23,235 nucleotides of DNA. Source: an uncultured Lachnospiraceae bacterium. Its GTDB lineage: Bacteria; Bacillota; Clostridia; Lachnospirales; Lachnospiraceae. Positions 20,785 through 23,235 of this stretch are shown here, piece after piece. Under the pieces are notes generated by a model that was not told where the DNA came from, did no database searches, and saw only the letters and a list, made by a program, of their open reading frames with translations. Every line of letters starts with the position of its first letter. Position 1 is the stretch's first letter. Location: positions 1 through 23,235 of the forward strand of contig CAQGLR010000057.1 in assembly GCA_948794795.1 (NCBI GenBank), given 5' to 3'. A program made the translations under genes and the position numbers.

Positions 20785-22755
20785 TTAATTTTCTTCACAT
20801 AATGGTTCAATAATATTAAATCCCTTATATTTGCTTGTATCTGTAACATATTCCTTAAAAATTGCAATAATCTCTTCTGCATCTTTACTAAAAGAACTTC
20901 CGTCTCCTTTATATGCTTTTGTTGCAAGTTCATACAGCTCTGTTTTGGAAAGGCTTAATACTGGAAGACTGCCTATACTGGTACTATCTGCCTTTGTATG
21001 GAACACAGTACCCTTATAAAGGTGTACAAGGTATAATTCACCAGAGTCCTTTACAGATATTATAAATTCTTTTTCTATATTTACTGCCCTTTCACCATCA
21101 TAATTAATTCCAAGGTAATCAAGTATTAACGATGCAGATACATATGGCATAACATCCCTGTTATCCATACAACGTATATCATGTCCTGCTGCAGCACCAG
21201 GATGGCGCAGTTCATATGCACCACAAAGGTACATATTCCTCCATAACCCTGTAATTGCCTGGTATCCAAGCTGTTCAAGTGCGTCGGCACACAAATAACG
21301 TGCACGCATATTCCCGGGGTTATTAAATACAAGATGGTTTGTAATTGTTGCAACCCACTGGTATTCACCATTTTCATAGTCTTTCTCTGCTTTTTCAAGT
21401 ATTAAGTCCTCAGACCCAATATATTCTATAAGCTTTGCAGCAAGCTCTTTCTCTGGAAGCGGCAGCAGGTTTACAGGGTTCCCGTCATAAAATCCAAGAT
21501 AACGCTGTATTGCCCCACGTGCATTAAATGTATAATTGCCATAGTGGTCCCTTGTGTACCAGGTTTTACTTATTTCATCAGGAATAACAATTTCATTCCC
21601 AGCTTCATTTAATTTAACACCCTTGTTAGCAAGAAGAAGTGCCTGGTCACTTGGGAATTTATATGCTGCTGCATTGTCAAGCAGGAAGCGCTCCAGGTTG
21701 CCAGGACGCTGCTCCATTTTAAAATGTGCAATGCCATGTCCCTGGTATATGGCACATACTTCTTTGCCAAACTTTGTGTGCAGGTAGAAAAACAGACCTC
21801 CCCAGAAACTTGCATCCCTTACCCTTGCACCACGCGGCGTATATGTATTATGTATTGTCCCCATTGCATTGTCACCAAGGTACAGTACTTTATGTGTATT
21901 ACTGTAAACACACATATGGGCTCTTGTCTCTGTATCAGGTGAAGGAATAAATGTAAGGTTAACTCCATCAATATTTACCGTCTCTTCCTCTGATATCTGC
22001 CATGTAGGAAGAACCATTGACATCTCCCCACGGATGCCAAGCATCTGGTTCAGCCCTATACCTGCACTGCCTTTTGTACCACGTTTTAAAAACAGCCCGC
22101 ACTGGTACTGCAGGCGGCGGCTCATTGCAATACCTGCATAAAGATTGTCATCTACAAGTGACTGCTCATAATCACATGGTGCAATTACAGGGATTTTACC
22201 ATCTTCTGCACTGCCTGCCTGTTCCTGTGTTATAAATGCACCTGCACCACCATAATGGTCAATATGGGAATGGCTGTAAATTACTGCCTTGATATTGTCA
22301 TGTATATTTTCACCAACAGCCTTTTCAGTAAGCTTTAGTGCAACAAGTGCACTATTTGTACAGCTTCCACAATCCACAATAATCCAGCCATTGTCTGACT
22401 TTATAAACCCAATCATTGAACTATCTATGCCAGATGCTACATAATAGCCTTCCGCCATTTTTAAAATCCCTGCAAACGTATTATCCTGGTTTATCTGCCA
22501 CAGATATGGGTTTACCGTATCAGGAAAACCTGGAAACTCTGGAAGCGGGTATTTACTGTTATCATAAATAATATTTCCTTTATCATCATAAATATCTTTG
22601 TCTTCCAGTTTAAGTATAAGATGTGATTTGGTATTTTCAACATCTTCACATTCAATTTTATACTGTTCCTGGTCACGTTCCTCTAAAAGTTTAGTATTAT
22701 AATTATGTGTAAATCTTGTTGCATCCTTTTCATCTGCATTATATATATATGCCAT
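20785..22755 (-). CDS. Alkyl-sulfatase-like metallo-beta-lactamase-fold protein (SdsA1/BDS1 family, divergent)
   Basis: The 656-residue protein has the domain order of SdsA1-type alkyl sulfatases: a metallo-beta-lactamase-fold domain with SHSHIDHYGG (H162, H164, D166, H167), a helical dimerisation domain (NNPGNMRARYLCADALEQLG) and a C-terminal SCP2-like domain. Characterised relatives hydrolyse medium-chain alkyl sulfates such as SDS. Conserved segments TIHN and RGARVRDA are present, but acidic residues that I recall at two metal-linked positions (AEMN, AEN) read AHM (H280) and GDN (D295), and the later His motif is a single GHG (H340). The substrate may therefore differ. No signal peptide is seen, so it is probably cytoplasmic. 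The ATG at 22755 has AGGAGG eight bases upstream and a promoter at 22826-22854. It appears monocistronic. Confidence 0.88.
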   Translation of the reverse strand: MAYIYNADEKDATRFTHNYNTKLLEERDQEQYKIECEDVENTKSHLILKLEDKDIYDDKGNIIYDNSKYPLPEFPGFPDTVNPYLWQINQDNTFAGILKMAEGYYVASGIDSSMIGFIKSDNGWIIVDCGSCTNSALVALKLTEKAVGENIHDNIKAVIYSHSHIDHYGGAGAFITQEQAGSAEDGKIPVIAPCDYEQSLVDDNLYAGIAMSRRLQYQCGLFLKRGTKGSAGIGLNQMLGIRGEMSMVLPTWQISEEETVNIDGVNLTFIPSPDTETRAHMCVYSNTHKVLYLGDNAMGTIHNTYTPRGARVRDASFWGGLFFYLHTKFGKEVCAIYQGHGIAHFKMEQRPGNLERFLLDNAAAYKFPSDQALLLANKGVKLNEAGNEIVIPDEISKTWYTRDHYGNYTFNARGAIQRYLGFYDGNPVNLLPLPEKELAAKLIEYIGSEDLILEKAEKDYENGEYQWVATITNHLVFNNPGNMRARYLCADALEQLGYQAITGLWRNMYLCGAYELRHPGAAAGHDIRCMDNRDVMPYVSASLILDYLGINYDGERAVNIEKEFIISVKDSGELYLVHLYKGTVFHTKADSTSIGSLPVLSLSKTELYELATKAYKGDGSSFSKDAEEIIAIFKEYVTDTSKYKGFNIIEPLCEEN

Positions 22756-22825
22756 TATTGTTTCCTCCTGTTATCCAAAATATATTGTAAACACAAAAGC
22801 TGTCTTTACACTGCTTACGTGTTGT

Positions 22826-22854
22826 AGTATATTTCCTGGCAGGCATATTTTCAA
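22826..22854 (-). promoter_or_regulatory. Promoter of the alkyl-sulfatase-like gene
   Basis: On the minus strand TTGAAA (22854-22849) and TATACT (22831-22826) are 17 bases apart. The leader to the ATG is about 65 bases. Confidence 0.75.
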
Positions 22855-22859
22855 TTAAA

Positions 22860-23235
22860 ACACATGAAAACGTATTCAGATTTTATAATATTTATTTGTA
22901 TAAATGCATTATTTACCAATATACATGGCATATAAATATATGTTTTACAATAAAATAATACAAAGTATGAAAACGTTGCCACAAGCATAAACAATATAAT
23001 ATATATAACCAGATAGTACAGAAACTATATTTACAGGCAAATATCCCCCTGTATCTATACATACACAGCATGTCTGTTTCATAAAATTTATTCCAATAGT
23101 TCCCATTTATCTTTTGAGAGTACCAGTACACAGGGTTTACGGTGACAGATGCCAGCAATAATTCCACAAAAGGGGTACTTTAACCATAAGTGCGAACTTA
23201 AGAAAAAAATATACGAAACAAGGCTTTTAGGTGCC
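22860..23235. other. AT-rich region upstream of the sulfatase-like gene, no firm gene
   Basis: No gene can be supported. One minus-strand frame is open from the window edge to a stop at 23088 and ends in LVLSKDKWELLE; it could be the C-terminus of a gene starting outside the window, but 48 codons are too few to identify it. The stretch 23067-23120 resembles 57-110 at the other end of the window, in inverted orientation. The rest is AT-rich without recognisable signals. Confidence 0.4.

Noticed and set aside
22913..23167. 84-codon open frame on the minus strand
   Set aside because: No ribosome binding site; the composition (many Tyr, Cys, Phe, Ile) is typical of chance frames in AT-rich DNA. 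Partial similarity to 57-110 is reported as a nucleotide repeat instead.

Overview
The window looks like a chromosomal segment from a low-GC Gram-positive anaerobe of the class Clostridia, most like the family Lachnospiraceae. This rests on AT-rich DNA, strong AGGAGG ribosome binding sites, TTG and GTG starts, and the run rpmB, asp23, fakA, recG, rsmD, coaD, which is the usual Firmicutes neighbourhood. The genus is not identified. Almost all genes lie on the minus strand and so read from high to low coordinates. The exceptions are a tRNA-Leu near the left edge and a 45-codon membrane peptide at 19719-19856.

Right to left: 20785-22755 encodes a divergent alkyl-sulfatase-like metallo-beta-lactamase-fold protein with its own promoter. 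A complex inverted-repeat element (20349-20723) separates it from rpmB (L28). A plus-strand small membrane protein and a degenerate element copy lie between rpmB and the asp23-fakA-recG operon. After recG comes a CbxX/SpoVK-like AAA+ protein, then an AT-rich two-gene unit of an ABC-type/OLD-like AAA ATPase and a small PD-(D/E)XK-like protein. A second full-size repeat copy follows directly. This block (about 11430-15094) sits between recG and rsmD, which are often close together in related genomes, so it is the accessory part of the window and the best candidate for a defence-type system.

The rsmD-coaD-coiled-coil-zapA operon (11355-9252) follows and ends in a hairpin terminator lying just upstream of the ribosome binding site of a U32 family (RlhA-like) gene. 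Then come a RodA/FtsW-family polymerase and a class B penicillin-binding protein, overlapping out of frame by 83 bases and probably working as a peptidoglycan polymerase-transpeptidase pair. The left part holds signalling genes, each with its own promoter: a Cache-domain methyl-accepting chemotaxis protein, a Nudix hydrolase and a stand-alone CheY.

The main non-coding signal is a family of long palindromic repeats: two large copies (11430-11662 and 20349-20723), one degenerate copy (about 19873-20024) and an end fragment at the left window edge. They share ends and stem sequence but differ by extra small hairpins, and one copy is flanked by a 10-base direct repeat resembling a target-site duplication. 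Promoter, repeat and hairpin calls were read by eye; no database search was done.
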